Source of the DNA: Streptomyces sp. CB02923
GTDB taxonomy: Bacteria > Actinomycetota > Actinomycetes > Streptomycetales > Streptomycetaceae
Assembly: GCF_001905005.1 (NCBI RefSeq)
Contig: NZ_LWKZ01000001.1
Coordinates: 189,775-253,774, forward strand
Length of the DNA: 64,000 bases
Direction: 5' to 3'
The position numbers and the translations under genes are program-made. Under the pieces are notes generated by a model, which was not told the DNA's origin, made no database searches, and was given only the letters and a program-made list of their open reading frames with translations. How positions within the stretch are numbered: position 1 is the stretch's first letter; each line of letters opens with the position of its first letter. Below are positions 16,214 through 25,900 of the stretch, in pieces.

Positions 16214-17617
16214 CTACACCACCGGCAGCCGCAGCTCGAACACCGAGCCCGCACGCACGGCCAGCGTGCCACCGTGCCGCTCGGCGACGTCGCGGGCGAT
16301 GGCGAGGCCGAGGCCGGCCCCGCCGTCGTCGCGGCTACGGGCGTCGTCGAGCCGTACGAACCGCTCGAAGATCCGCTCACGCTCCTCCGGCGGCACCCCG
16401 GGCCCGTCGTCCTCGACCCGCAGCACGGCCCACCGCCCGTCGCACACCACACTCGCCCGTACGACGCCCTCCGCATGCCGCTGCGCGTTGTCCAGCAGAT
16501 TCCCCAGCACCCGCCCCAGCTGACTCCGCGACCCCGCGACCTCCACCCCCGCCAGCTCCCCCACCTGCACGGCGATCCGGTCCCCCACCCGCTGCGAGAC
16601 GTCCTCGCGGACCAGCGCAGCCAGATCGATCCGCGCGTCCGCCGGACGCTCCCCCGCGTCCAGCCGCGCCAGCAGCAGCAGGTCCGCCGCCAGATTCTGC
16701 AGCCGTACGGTGTCCTCCACGGCGCCCTCCGCGTCCAGCAGCTCCGGATGGGCGATGCCCACCTCCAACTGCGTCCGCAGGCTCGCGATCGGGCTGCGCA
16801 GCTCGTGCGAGGCGTCCGCCACGAACCGTCGCTGCCGCTCCACCGACGCCTGAAGCGCGCCGAGCGTCTCGTTCGTCGTACGGGCCAGCCGGTCGATCTC
16901 GTCCCGCGACCCCGGCTCCGGGACCCGCCGCGACAGGTCCGTACTCGCCGTGATCACCGCCATCTCCCGCCGGATGCCCTCCACCGGCCGCAGCGCCCGC
17001 CGCGTCACCAGCCAGGTCACCCCCGCCACGACCAGCAGCAGACACGGCAGCCCGATGAGCATCGCGGTACGCACCGAACCCACCGCCTCGCGCTCCGCCG
17101 CCAGCGGCGCCCCGGCCCGCACCACGGCCTTGTCGCCCCGCGTGTCCTTCGCCTCCACCGTGGCGAACCGGTAATCCGCCGTGCGGTGCCCGACCGTGGC
17201 CGTACCGGCACTGTGCCGCGCCGAGTCCTCGACCTCCCCCGGCTTGATCCCCTGCTCGTCGTCACCGTCATCGTCGTCGTCCGGCTGCCGCGCGGCCGGC
17301 GGATGCCGCTCCGTCACGGCCTTCCCGTCCACCGCCCGTACGTCCTCGCCCGCCGCCAGCACCCGCCCGTCCTCGGCCAGCACCACCACCGGACGGTCCT
17401 CCCCGTCCGGCAGATCCAGCTTCCGGTACGGCTTGCCCGTGGCGATCTGCGTCGCGACCTCCCGCGCGGCGTTCTCCGCCTGGAGATCCGCCTGCCCCAC
17501 CAGGTTGCTCTTCAGCACCAGCAGCAACGCCGTTCCCGCCGCGACCAGCGCCACCGCCACCACGAGCGAGGCGCCCGCCGCGGCCCGGACCCGTACCTTC
17601 CCGAAGAACCTACGCAC
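16214..17617 (-). CDS. Sensor histidine kinase with acidic sensor loop, 467 aa
   Basis: Membrane kinase with spans at about 12-36 and 184-205, an extracytoplasmic region between them, HAMP, then His271 in DASHELRSPIASLRTQ and an ATPase domain with NLLDNAQRH, DDGPGVP and GAGLGLAIARD. The extracytoplasmic region carries a run of acidic residues at 113-121 (DDDDDGDDE) that could bind cations or cationic peptides, reminiscent of the PhoQ acidic patch. The gene overlaps the end of the regulator gene by 8 bases (17610-17617). The divergent neighbour is a PepSY protein with its own acidic tail, a combination that suggests sensing of metals or envelope-active peptides. Confidence 0.92.
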   Translation of the reverse strand: MRRFFGKVRVRAAAGASLVVAVALVAAGTALLLVLKSNLVGQADLQAENAAREVATQIATGKPYRKLDLPDGEDRPVVVLAEDGRVLAAGEDVRAVDGKAVTERHPPAARQPDDDDDGDDEQGIKPGEVEDSARHSAGTATVGHRTADYRFATVEAKDTRGDKAVVRAGAPLAAEREAVGSVRTAMLIGLPCLLLVVAGVTWLVTRRALRPVEGIRREMAVITASTDLSRRVPEPGSRDEIDRLARTTNETLGALQASVERQRRFVADASHELRSPIASLRTQLEVGIAHPELLDAEGAVEDTVRLQNLAADLLLLARLDAGERPADARIDLAALVREDVSQRVGDRIAVQVGELAGVEVAGSRSQLGRVLGNLLDNAQRHAEGVVRASVVCDGRWAVLRVEDDGPGVPPEERERIFERFVRLDDARSRDDGGAGLGLAIARDVAERHGGTLAVRAGSVFELRLPVV

Positions 17618-18272
17618 CGGACACCAGCCGGTAACCGGCGCCGCGCACCGTCACGATCGCCGCCGCGCCCAGCTTTCGGCGCAGCGCGCTCACGTACACC
17701 TCGACGATGTTGTCGTCGCCCTCGTAAGCGAAGTCCCACACGTGCTCCAGGATCTCCGCCTTCGACACGACATCCCCCGCGCGCAGCGCCAACTGCTCCA
17801 GCACCGCGAACTCCTTCGCGGTCAGGACCACCTCCGCCCCGCCCCGCTCCACCCGGTGCGAACCCTGATCGATGGTCAACTCCCCCACCCGCAGCACCGG
17901 CAGCGCCGACCGGCCGCGGCGGCGCAGCAGCGCCTTGACCCGGGCCACCAGGACCACATACGAGAACGGCTTCGTCAGATAGTCGTCCGCGCCGGTGTCC
18001 AGCCCCTCGGCCTCGTCGTACTCCCCGTCCTTGGCCGTCAGCATCAGGATCGGCACGTCGTTCCCGGCCGCGCGCAACGCGCCGCACACCCGGTAGCCGT
18101 TCATCCCCGGCAGCATGATGTCCAGCACGATCAGGTCGTACGCGCCCTCACCCGCCCGGTGCAGCCCCTCCAGGCCGTCGTGCACCACGTCGACCGCGTA
18201 CCCCTCGGCCATCAGTCCCCTGGCCAGCGACAGAGCCAGCCGCTTCTCGTCCTCCACGATCAACAGGCGCAT
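17610..18272 (-). CDS. OmpR-family response regulator, about 220 aa
   Basis: Receiver domain with acidic pair IVEDE, phospho-acceptor Asp51 in IVLDIMLPGMNG and Lys in DDYLTKPFS, followed by a winged helix ending VTVRGAGYRL. The start is ATG 18272 or the GTG two codons upstream (18278). It overlaps the kinase by 8 bases. Upstream lie three CTTCAG repeats with 10-11 base spacing, a typical OmpR-type site in the divergent gap to the PepSY gene, so autoregulation and control of PepSY are likely. Confidence 0.93.
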   Translation of the reverse strand: MRLLIVEDEKRLALSLARGLMAEGYAVDVVHDGLEGLHRAGEGAYDLIVLDIMLPGMNGYRVCGALRAAGNDVPILMLTAKDGEYDEAEGLDTGADDYLTKPFSYVVLVARVKALLRRRGRSALPVLRVGELTIDQGSHRVERGGAEVVLTAKEFAVLEQLALRAGDVVSKAEILEHVWDFAYEGDDNIVEVYVSALRRKLGAAAIVTVRGAGYRLVSGA

Positions 18273-18294
18273 ACGCACACGATGCCACCGCCCG

Positions 18295-18332
18295 CCTGAA
18301 GAACCCTTCAGGTGACTTCAGCCTGCCTTCAG
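18295..18332. promoter_or_regulatory. CTTCAG repeat array between response regulator and PepSY gene
   Basis: TTCAG occurs at 18307, 18317 and 18328 (spacing 10 and 11 bases, one helical turn) in the same orientation. A CCTGAAG at 18295-18301 makes a palindrome with CTTCAGG at 18306-18312. The same-strand helical repeats fit binding by several OmpR-family monomers. Confidence 0.65.
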
Positions 18333-18398
18333 CTTCGTTCGGCCACGGTGGACCACGTCATCGAGCAACACCTCACCAACCGGGGAGAACGAACCGAG

Positions 18399-19025
18399 AT
18401 GAAGCGCAACATCGTCATCGCCACCGTGGCCGCGGCCGCCCTCGTCGGCGGCGGCACCGCAACCGCCGTCGCCTTCAGCGGCGACTCGGCCACGCCGTCC
18501 CAGTCGTCGACGCCGCGCTCCAGTGTCAGCGTCCCCGACGACGGTATGACCGAGGACGCACGGGAGGCCAAGGCCGCGTCCGTCACCGCCCCGCAGGCCG
18601 CGGCGGCCGCCCTCAAGGCCACTCCCGGCACCGTCACCGGCATCGACCTCGACCAGGACCGGCCCGGCCTGGTCTGGGAGGTCGACATCCTCGGCAAGGA
18701 CAGCAAGTGGCACGAGGTCACGCTCGACGCGGGCAACGCGAAGGTCTTGAACCAGCGCGTCGAGCACGAGGGGGACGACGATCACGGCGTCGCCCACGCC
18801 CGCGCCGAGCTGAAGGGTGCCACGGTCGACGCCACGCAGGCGGCGCAGAAGGCCGCCGCCTCGTACGGCACGGTCACCTCCGTCGACCTGGACGACGACC
18901 ACCGGGCCAGTGCCGCCTGGGAGGTCGAAACCGTCACCAAGGACGGCAAGGAGCACAAGGTTCTCGTGGACCCGAAGAGTGCGCGGGTGACGGTTGCTCC
19001 GCAGGAGGGCTCGGACGACGACTAG
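18399..19025 (+). CDS. Exported PepSY-domain protein, 208 aa
   Basis: The protein starts at ATG 18399 behind GGGGAG, with a basic N-terminus and a hydrophobic segment (about residues 5-28), a signal peptide or anchor. Two PepSY-like repeats follow: ASVTAPQAAAAALKATPGTV with its VWEVDILG strand, and ATVDATQAAQKAAASYGTV with AAWEVETV. PepSY domains inhibit proteases or act as small extracytoplasmic sensors in known families. Acidic patches (EGDDDHG, C-terminal EGSDDD) are conspicuous. Genes of this kind are often divergent from an OmpR-type system as here and are probably its main target. A shadow frame gives a longer N-terminus, but the ribosome site favours this start. Confidence 0.88.
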   Translation: MKRNIVIATVAAAALVGGGTATAVAFSGDSATPSQSSTPRSSVSVPDDGMTEDAREAKAASVTAPQAAAAALKATPGTVTGIDLDQDRPGLVWEVDILGKDSKWHEVTLDAGNAKVLNQRVEHEGDDDHGVAHARAELKGATVDATQAAQKAAASYGTVTSVDLDDDHRASAAWEVETVTKDGKEHKVLVDPKSARVTVAPQEGSDDD

Positions 19026-19039
19026 GCCCCCGGGGGGCT

Positions 19040-19059
19040 GGACCTGATTCGTCAGGTTC
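19040..19059 (+). terminator. Terminator with UUCG tetraloop after the PepSY gene
   Basis: ACCTGA (19042-19047) and TCAGGT (19052-19057) enclose TTCG, a very stable RNA tetraloop. The stem extends to 8 pairs with one G-U pair. It sits 15 bases after the PepSY stop. Confidence 0.7.
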
Positions 19060-19137
19060 ACCCCTGGCGGGGTGGGCGTTTGCGCTTCGCGCGGGGGGTG
19101 TGCTGGCGGGCGGGTCGCATTGTGTGACTCGTGGGGC

Positions 19138-19245
19138 GGGGGTGCGCAGGGGGCCAACTCCTCGACACCGTGTACGGCAACGGGGAATGTCATCGTGAAC
19201 CCAGATACCCGGCTGCTCTGCGGGGATGGCCCCCTACGCACCCCC
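19138..19245 (+). repeat. Structured stem-loop element, left copy
   Basis: Arms 19138-19155 and 19228-19245 pair over 18 bases with one mismatch (19147 against 19236). They enclose a 72-base loop that includes ACACCGTGTACG and GAACCCAGATACCCGG. The same loop occurs in inverted orientation at 19617-19719 with a stem of different sequence but conserved pairing. A 1-base length difference between the loops shifts any reading frame, so this is a structured non-coding element rather than a gene. Confidence 0.75.
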
Positions 19246-19315
19246 TCAGGTCGTTTGGCGACTGCGGCCAGCTGGGGGGAATTCATCGATCACCCCCGTG
19301 CCCGCCCACCACATG

Positions 19316-19501
19316 GTGAGGCTCATGGGGTGGAGGGCGGGGGCGGCTATGGCGTCACCCGGCGGCGGATGTGCACCCGCGGCGTGCCTGATCGGCGCCC
19401 ACCTAGCGGTGAGGCCCACGGTGGCGGGGCGGGGACGGGCCATGGCGTCACCCAGCGGCGGGTGCGCACCTCATGGCGTGCCTGGCCCAGCCGCCACGCT
19501 C
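19316..19501. repeat. Two tandem imperfect 93-bp repeats in gene-free DNA
   Basis: Copy one begins GTGAGGCTCATGGGGTGG at 19316 and copy two GTGAGGCCCACGGTGGC at 19409. They share the segment ATGGCGTCACCC and a following GCGTGCCTG. Short open frames exist here but have no plausible start or codon bias of their own. The stretch 19026-19778 holds no gene that I can support; it contains this repeat, the hairpins at 19517-19572 and the two stem-loop elements. Confidence 0.7.
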
Positions 19502-19516
19502 CGCGCGGCGGGCCCA

Positions 19517-19572
19517 GTCCACCGCGCTGCGCGCGGTGGACACGGCCCCGGCCCCTGCGCTGCGCGCAGGGG
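19517..19572. repeat. Two adjacent perfect hairpins
   Basis: GTCCACCGCG (19517-19526) pairs with 19532-19541 around CTGCG. CCCCTGCGC (19552-19560) pairs with GCGCAGGGG (19564-19572) around TGC. The GCAGGGG motif recurs in the arms of both large stem-loop elements flanking this region. Confidence 0.75.
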
Positions 19573-19616
19573 TATTGCAGCCACGATGGCGGGAAAGCCG
19601 CAATCCGGCCGGGCTC

Positions 19617-19719
19617 GGGTCCACGCAGGGGTCTCCCCGCAGAGCAGCCGGGTATCTGGGTTCACTATGTTTTCGCCGTTGACGTACACGGTGTCGAGGA
19701 GTGACCCCTGCGTGGGCCC
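19617..19719 (-). repeat. Structured stem-loop element, right copy (inverted)
   Basis: Arms 19617-19633 (GGGTCCACGCAGGGGTC) and 19703-19719 (GACCCCTGCGTGGGCCC) pair over 17 bases with one weak pair. The 69-base loop is about 85-90% identical to the reverse complement of the loop at 19156-19227. The distal half of the stem differs from the left copy in both arms together, that is, it covaries. Together the two copies bracket a 371-base repetitive interior. Confidence 0.75.
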
Positions 19720-19778
19720 GAGCCCACCCCCACCGGACCCCACGCGCACAACGCCCACCCCCACCGGGCCAACCGCGA

Positions 19779-20747
19779 TCAACCCCCCGCATCCTCCCCC
19801 GTCAACCCCGCCACCAATTCGTCCGCCCCCGCGTACGGGTCCAACTCGCCCGCGACGATGCGTTCCGCCAGGACGGACAGGCGGCGGTCGCCGCGGAGGT
19901 CGCCGATGCGTTCGCGGAGGCGGGTGACGGCGATCGTTTCGACCTCGCGGGCCGCCCGCGCGCGGCGGCGCTCCGCGAGGACGCCGTGTTCCTCGGTCCA
20001 GGCGCGGTGCTTTTCGAGGGCCTCGACGACCTCGTCCGTACCTTCGCCCCGCGCGGCCACCGTCTTGACGATCGGCGGCCGCCAGTCGCCGGGCGCACGG
20101 GCCTCGCCCAGGCCGAGCATGTGGTTGAGCTCGCGGGCCGTCGCGTCGGCGCCGTCGCGGTCGGCCTTGTTGACGACGTAGACGTCGCCGATCTCCAGGA
20201 TTCCGGCCTTGGCGGCCTGGATGCCGTCCCCCATGCCCGGTGCGAGCAGCACCATCGTCGTGTCGGCCTGGCCGGCGATGTCGACCTCGGACTGTCCGAC
20301 GCCGACCGTCTCGACGAGCACGACGTCGCAGCCGGCCGCGTCCAGTACCCGGATGGCCTGGGGCGCGGACCAGGCGAGGCCGCCCAGGTGGCCGCGGGTG
20401 GCCATGGAGCGGATGTAGACGCCGGGGTCGGACGCGTGTTCCGACATGCGGACGCGGTCACCGAGCAGCGCGCCGCCGGAGAACGGGGAGGAGGGGTCCA
20501 CGGCGAGCACCCCGACCCGCTTTCCGGCCCGCCGGTACGCGCTCACCAGCGCGGACGTGGAGGTCGACTTGCCGACGCCGGGCGACCCGGTCAGCCCGAC
20601 CACGTACGCCTGGCCGGCCAGCGGAGCCAGCGCCGCCATCACCTCGCGCAGCTGCGGGGACGCGCCCTCCACCAGCGAGATCAGCCGGGCCACGGCCCGT
20701 GGCCGGCCCTGCCGTGCTTGTTCCACCAGCTCGGGGACGTCCACCAT
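19779..20747 (-). CDS. meaB: Methylmalonyl-CoA/acyl-CoA mutase chaperone GTPase MeaB (ArgK family), 322 aa
   Basis: G3E-type P-loop GTPase that loads and protects B12-dependent acyl-CoA mutases. Walker A GSPGVGKS is at residues 54-61, VLAVDPSSPFSGGALLGDR follows, then the switch region ETVGVGQSEVDIA and the guanine-specificity motif NKAD. The start is ATG 20747 with GGGAGGA upstream; a longer frame to 20876 lacks support. It is 148 bases downstream of the thiolase in the same direction. Likely clients are methylmalonyl-CoA mutase (not in the window) and possibly isobutyryl-CoA mutase. Confidence 0.93.
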   Translation of the reverse strand: MVDVPELVEQARQGRPRAVARLISLVEGASPQLREVMAALAPLAGQAYVVGLTGSPGVGKSTSTSALVSAYRRAGKRVGVLAVDPSSPFSGGALLGDRVRMSEHASDPGVYIRSMATRGHLGGLAWSAPQAIRVLDAAGCDVVLVETVGVGQSEVDIAGQADTTMVLLAPGMGDGIQAAKAGILEIGDVYVVNKADRDGADATARELNHMLGLGEARAPGDWRPPIVKTVAARGEGTDEVVEALEKHRAWTEEHGVLAERRRARAAREVETIAVTRLRERIGDLRGDRRLSVLAERIVAGELDPYAGADELVAGLTGEDAGG

Positions 20748-20895
20748 CGACCAGTTCCTCCCATTGTGTTCCACGTGGAGCATGTGTACGGCGGCGGGCA
20801 GAAGGCGGAGCCGGTGATCGGCCGTCGGCGGCACCGCGTCGCACGATCGCCGTAACGGCGCCCGGCCCCGGACCACCGCCCCGCGCAGCGCCGGC

Positions 20896-22107
20896 CTACT
20901 TCCCCGGCACGCGGATGATCAGCGCATCGCCCTGGCCGCCGCCACCGCACAGCGCCGCGGCCCCCACGCCACCGCCGCGCCGCCGCAGCTCCAGCGCGAG
21001 GTGGAGCACGATGCGGGCGCCGGACATGCCGATCGGGTGACCGAGCGCGATGGCTCCGCCGTTGACGTTCACCTTTTCCGGGGACACCCCGAGGTCCTTC
21101 ATTGACTGCACGGCCACCGCGGCGAACGCCTCGTTGATCTCGATCAGGTCAAGATCTTCCACGGCGAGGCCGGCCTTGCCCAGGGCGTGCCGGATCGCGT
21201 TGCTCGGCTGGGACTGGAGGGAGTTGTCCGGGCCCGCCACGTTGCCGTGCGGGCCGATCTCGGCGATCCACTCCAGGCCCAGCTCCTGGGCCTTGGCCTT
21301 GCTCATCACGACCACCGCGGCGGCGCCGTCGGAGATCTGCGAGGCGGAGCCGGCGGTGATCGTGCCGTCCTTGGCGAAGGCGGGGCGGAGCTTGCCGAGG
21401 GATTCGGCGGTGGTTTCGGGCCGGATGCCCTCGTCCTTGCTGAAGACGACCGGCTCGCCCTTGCGCTGCGGGATTTCCACGGGCGTGATCTCGGCCTCGA
21501 AGAGGCCGTTCTTCTGGGCGGCGGCGGCCCGCTGGTGGGAGCGGGCGGCGATCTCGTCCTGTGCGGCGCGGCCGATGCCCAGGCGCGCGTTGTGCTTCTC
21601 GGTGGACTCGCCCATCGCGACGTTCTCGTACGCGTCGGTGAGGCCGTCGTGGGCCATCGAGTCGAGCATCTCGACGGCGCCGTACTTGAAGCCTTCGCGG
21701 GACTTGGGCAGCAGGTGGGGCGCGTTGGTCATGGACTCCTGGCCGCCGGCGACGACCACGTCGAACTCGCCGGCGCGGATCAGCTGGTCGGCGAGGGCGA
21801 TGGCGTCGAGGCCGGAGAGGCAGACCTTGTTGACGGTCAGGGCCGGCACGCTCATCGGGATGCCGGCCTTGACGGCGGCCTGCCGGGCGGGGATCTGGCC
21901 CGCGCCGGCCTGGAGCACCTGGCCCATGATCACGTACTGCACCTGGTCGCCGCCGATGCCCGCCCGGTCCAGCGCGGCCTTGATGGCCGCGCCCCCCAGG
22001 TCGGCGCCGGAGAAGCTGCGCAGGGACCCCAGCAGGCGGCCCATGGGGGTACGGGCGCCCGCGACGATCACGGAGGTGGTGCTGGACGTACCGTTCGCTG
22101 TCGACAT
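20896..22107 (-). CDS. Acetyl-CoA C-acetyltransferase (thiolase), 403 aa
   Basis: Thiolase II-type enzyme condensing or cleaving acetoacetyl-CoA. The nucleophile is Cys96 in [11 protein letters not shown], His357 lies in [11 protein letters not shown] and the second Cys387 in CGGGGQGDA, so all catalytic residues are present. Length is normal. The start is ATG 22107 with AGGAAGG in front. It is divergent from methylmalonyl-CoA epimerase across 137 bases and upstream of meaB. Together with the 3-hydroxybutyryl-CoA dehydrogenase at 39745 it could supply C4 acyl-CoA to isobutyryl-CoA mutase or PHB-like routes. Confidence 0.95.
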   Translation of the reverse strand: MSTANGTSSTTSVIVAGARTPMGRLLGSLRSFSGADLGGAAIKAALDRAGIGGDQVQYVIMGQVLQAGAGQIPARQAAVKAGIPMSVPALTVNKVCLSGLDAIALADQLIRAGEFDVVVAGGQESMTNAPHLLPKSREGFKYGAVEMLDSMAHDGLTDAYENVAMGESTEKHNARLGIGRAAQDEIAARSHQRAAAAQKNGLFEAEITPVEIPQRKGEPVVFSKDEGIRPETTAESLGKLRPAFAKDGTITAGSASQISDGAAAVVVMSKAKAQELGLEWIAEIGPHGNVAGPDNSLQSQPSNAIRHALGKAGLAVEDLDLIEINEAFAAVAVQSMKDLGVSPEKVNVNGGAIALGHPIGMSGARIVLHLALELRRRGGGVGAAALCGGGGQGDALIIRVPGK

Positions 22108-22244
22108 CAGCGCGGCCCTTCCTGTACAGGGAGGTTAACGAGGGTTCCCGTCAATGTACTGAGCGGTAGGCGCCGGGTCACCGGGCTGCGGGTGTGATCG
22201 CGCGCACGTTGCGTAACCACGCGTGCGAGCGGTGCACTGGAGCC

Positions 22245-22718
22245 ATGCTGACGCGAATCGACCACATCGGGATCGCCTGCGAGAACCTCGACGCGACCGT
22301 CGAGTTCTACCGCGCCACGTACGGCTTCGAGGTGTTCCACACCGAGGTCAACGAGGAGCAGGGCGTCCGCGAGGCCATGCTGAAGATCAACGATACGTCG
22401 GACGGCGGCGCCTCGTACCTCCAGCTCCTGGAACCCACCCGGGAGGACTCCGCGGTGGGCAAGTGGCTCGCCAAGAACGGGGAGGGGGTGCACCACATCG
22501 CCTTCGGGACGGCTGATGTGGACGGGGACTCCGAGGCCGTCCGGGACAAGGGTGTGCGGGTGCTCTACGACGAGCCGCGCACGGGTTCCATGGGGTCGCG
22601 GATCACCTTTCTGCACCCCAAGGACTGCCACGGCGTGCTGACCGAACTGGTCACCGCGGCCCCTCACGAGGGAACTGCCGCCCCCTCTTCCTCGTCTACC
22701 TCCACGACTGAGCACTGA
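22245..22718 (+). CDS. mce: Methylmalonyl-CoA epimerase, 157 aa
   Basis: Vicinal-oxygen-chelate enzyme that interconverts (2R)- and (2S)-methylmalonyl-CoA between propionyl-CoA carboxylase and methylmalonyl-CoA mutase. The metal ligands are visible in the usual pattern: His7 (RIDHIGIA), Gln60 (YLQLLEP), His84 (VHHIAFG) and Glu134 (VLTELV). The ATG at 22245 with GGAG at 22239 is preferred; an upstream in-frame start at 22194 adds 17 residues without a family match. The Ser/Thr-rich last 20 residues are unstructured. It is divergent from the thiolase. Confidence 0.93.
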   Translation: MLTRIDHIGIACENLDATVEFYRATYGFEVFHTEVNEEQGVREAMLKINDTSDGGASYLQLLEPTREDSAVGKWLAKNGEGVHHIAFGTADVDGDSEAVRDKGVRVLYDEPRTGSMGSRITFLHPKDCHGVLTELVTAAPHEGTAAPSSSSTSTTEH

Positions 22719-22917
22719 CCTTTCCCTTCCCCGGCCGGTAGAGTGCATCTTCGGCCGGGGGCCGGGTCGGGGCCCGGTCCACACTCCGCCGATGATCTGA
22801 CACCATTTCTTCGGAAGGGTCAGCTCCAGTACGCGCCCGGCACGAGGCAATTCGGGCTGCGGACGAGCAGATGGGAGCCGGCCGCCACCATGACCAGGGG
22901 ACGGATGGGACCGCGCA

Positions 22918-25900
22918 GTGCGGGGCAACGACCGCTACGAGGCTGACGACCACCTCTCGCAGTTCGAGGCCGAGATGGAGCGGCTGAAGACGGAGCGGGA
23001 CAAGGCGGTCCAGCACGCCGACGACCTCGGTTACCAGGTCGAGGTGTTGCGAGCCAAGCTCCATGAGGCGCGGCGCACCATCGCGGCCCGCCCTGCTTAC
23101 GACAACGTCAGCCACCAGGCCGAGCAGCTGCTGCGCAACGCCCAGATCCAGGCCGACCAGTTGCGTACGGACGCCGAGCGCGAGGTGCGCGAGGCGCGTG
23201 CCCAGACGCAGCGGCTGCTCCAGGAGCAGGCCGAGCGCCAGGCGCGCATGGAGTCCGACCTGCACGCCGAGGCGGTCGAGCGACGCCGCCGGCTGGACGA
23301 GGAGCTCAACGAGCGCCGTCAGACCGTCGAGTCGCACGTCAACGAGAACGTGGCCTGGGCGGAGCAGCTGCGGGCCCGTACGGAGTCGCAGGCGCGCCGT
23401 CTCATGGACGAGTCGCGGACCGAGGCCGAGCAGGCGCTGACCGCAGCCCGCGCCGAGGCGCAGCGGCTGGCCGAGCAGACCCGTACCCGGCTGGGCAGCG
23501 AGGCCGAGCAGGCGCGCACCGAGGCCGAGGCCGTGCTGCGCCGGGCCCGTACGGACGCCGAGCGGCTGCTGAACGCCGCCTCCAGCCAGGCCCAGGAGGC
23601 CACGGACCAGGCCGAGCAGCTGCGCACCAGCGTCGGTACGGAGTCCGAGGAGGCGCGGCGGCAGGCCGCGGAGCTGACGAAGACCGCCGAGACCCGGATG
23701 CAGGAGGCCGACCGCGCGCTGCGCGAGGCCCGCGCCGAGGCGGAGAAGCTGGTCTCCGAGGCGCAGGAGAGCGCCACCAAGCGGCTGTCGGCCGCCGAGG
23801 CGGACCAGGAGCAGCGCCTGCGGACGGCCAAGGCGGAGATCGCCCGGCTGGTCGGCGAGGCCACGAAGGAGGCCGACGCCCTCAAGGCGGAGGCCGAGCA
23901 GCTGCGCGCGGACGCCCGTACGGAGACCGAGCGGCTGGTCGCCGAGGCGCAGGAGGCCGCCAGGTCCAAGGCGGCGGAGGACTCGGCGGCGCAGCTCGCG
24001 AAGGCCGCGCGGACCGCGGAGGAGGTGCTGACCAAGGCGTCGGAGGACGCCAAGGCCACCACGAAGGCCGCGGCCGAGGAGGCCGAGCGGGTCCGCCGGG
24101 AGGCCGAGGCCGAGGCGGACCGGCTGCGCGGTGAGGCGCACGACACAGCCGAGCAGCTCAAGGGCGCCGCCAAGGACGACACGAAGGAGTACCGCGCCAA
24201 GACCGTCGAGCTCCAGGAGGAGGCGCGGCGGCTGCGCGGCGAGGCCGAGCAGCTGCGGTCCGAGGCCGTCGACGAGGGCGACCGGATCCGGGCGGAGGCA
24301 CGCCGCGAGGCGGTCCAGCAGATCGAGGAGGCGGCCGCCACCGCCGAGGAGCTGCTGGCCAAGGCGAAGTCCGACGCCGAGGAGACCCGTTCGGGCGCGA
24401 GCGCGGAGAGCGAACGGGTACGGACCGAGGCCGTCGAGCGGGCCACCGCCCTGCGCAAGCAGGCCGAGGAGGCACTCGAAAGCGCCCGCGCGCAGGCCGA
24501 GGAGCTGCGGAGCGAGGGCGAGGAGGCCGCCGCCGGGCTGAGGTCGGAGGCGGAGGAAGCCGCGCGGCAGCTGCGTACGGAGGCCGAGGAGGCCGCCGCC
24601 GAGCGCCGTACCGAGGTGCAGGAGGAGCTGGACCGGCTCCGGACGGAGGCCGCGGAGAAGGTCACCGCGGCCGAGGAGTCGCTGCACGACGCCCGTGGCG
24701 AGGCCGAGAAGCTGCGCCGGGAGGCACAGGAGGAGGCCGCCCGGCTCAAGGCGGAGTCGGCGGAGCGGCTGCGGGTGCTCCAGCAGCAGGCCGAGGACGA
24801 GGCCGAGCGGCTGCGTACGGAGGCGGCGACCGACGCGTCCGCCGCGCGCGCCGAGGGCGAGTCCGTCGCCGTACGGCTGCGCAGTGACGCCGCCGCCGAG
24901 GCGGAGCGTCTGAAGACCGAGGCCCAGGAGACCGCGGACCGGGTGCGCGCGGAGGCCGCCGCCGCCGCGGAGCGCACGGGCGCGGAGGCCGCCGAGGCGC
25001 TGGCCGCCGCCCAGGAGGAGGCGGCCCGCCGCCGCCGGGAGGCCGAGCAGCTGCTCGGTGAGGCCCGCGAGGAGGCGCACCAGGAGCGCACGGCCGCGCG
25101 TGAGCAGAGCGAGGAGCTGCTCGCCTCGGCCCGTACACGGGTCGCCGAGGCGCAGGAGGAGGCCGAGCGGCTGGTCGAGGAGGCCGACCGGCGGGCCGCC
25201 GAGCTGGTCGCGGCGGCCGAGCAGACCGCCCAGCAGGTGCGGGACGCGGTCGCCGGGCTGCACGAGCAGGCCGAGGAGGAGATCGCCGGGCTGCGTTCGG
25301 CGGCCGAGCACTCCGCGGACCGTACGCGGACCGAGGCGCAGGAGGAGGCCGACCGGGTACGGGCCGACGCGTACGCGGAGCGTGAGCGCGCCGCCGAGGA
25401 CGCGGGCCGCGCCCGGCGCGAGGCCCAGGAGGAGGCCGAGGCCGCGAAGGCGCTGGCGGACCGGACGGTCGCGGAGGCCATCGCGGAGGCCGACCGGCTG
25501 CGCGCGGAGGCCGACAGCACGCTGGACGAGGCGCGCGAGGCGGCCGGCAAGGCCCGTACGGACGCCGCCGAGCAGGCCGACACCCTGGTCGCGGAGGCCA
25601 CCGCGCAGGCCGAGAAGCTGGTGGCGGACGCCTCCGCCAGGGCGCAGCAGCTGCGTACGGACGCGTCCGACGCGCTGGCCTCGGCCGAGCAGGACGCCAA
25701 CCGCGCCCGCGCGGAGGCCCGCAACGACGCCAACCGGATGCGTTCGGACGCCGCCGAGCAGGTGGACCAGCTCATCACCGAGGCCCGTACCGAGGCCGAA
25801 CGGATCGTCACCGAGGCGACCGAGCTGACCTCTTCGGCGCAGGACGACGCGGACCGCACGGTCCGCGAGGCCCAGGAGGCCGCCGAGCAGCTGCGGGCCG

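Noticed and set aside
19072..19704. Short reading frames in the gene-free region near the stem-loop elements
   Set aside because: The two loop copies differ by a 1-base indel that breaks frames, stems covary, and the composition is low-complexity. The region is structured, not coding.
19138..19719. A transposon with target-site duplication bracketed by the inverted stem-loops
   Set aside because: No transposase and no matching direct repeats directly outside the two ends were found, so the mobile-element idea is left only as a hypothesis.
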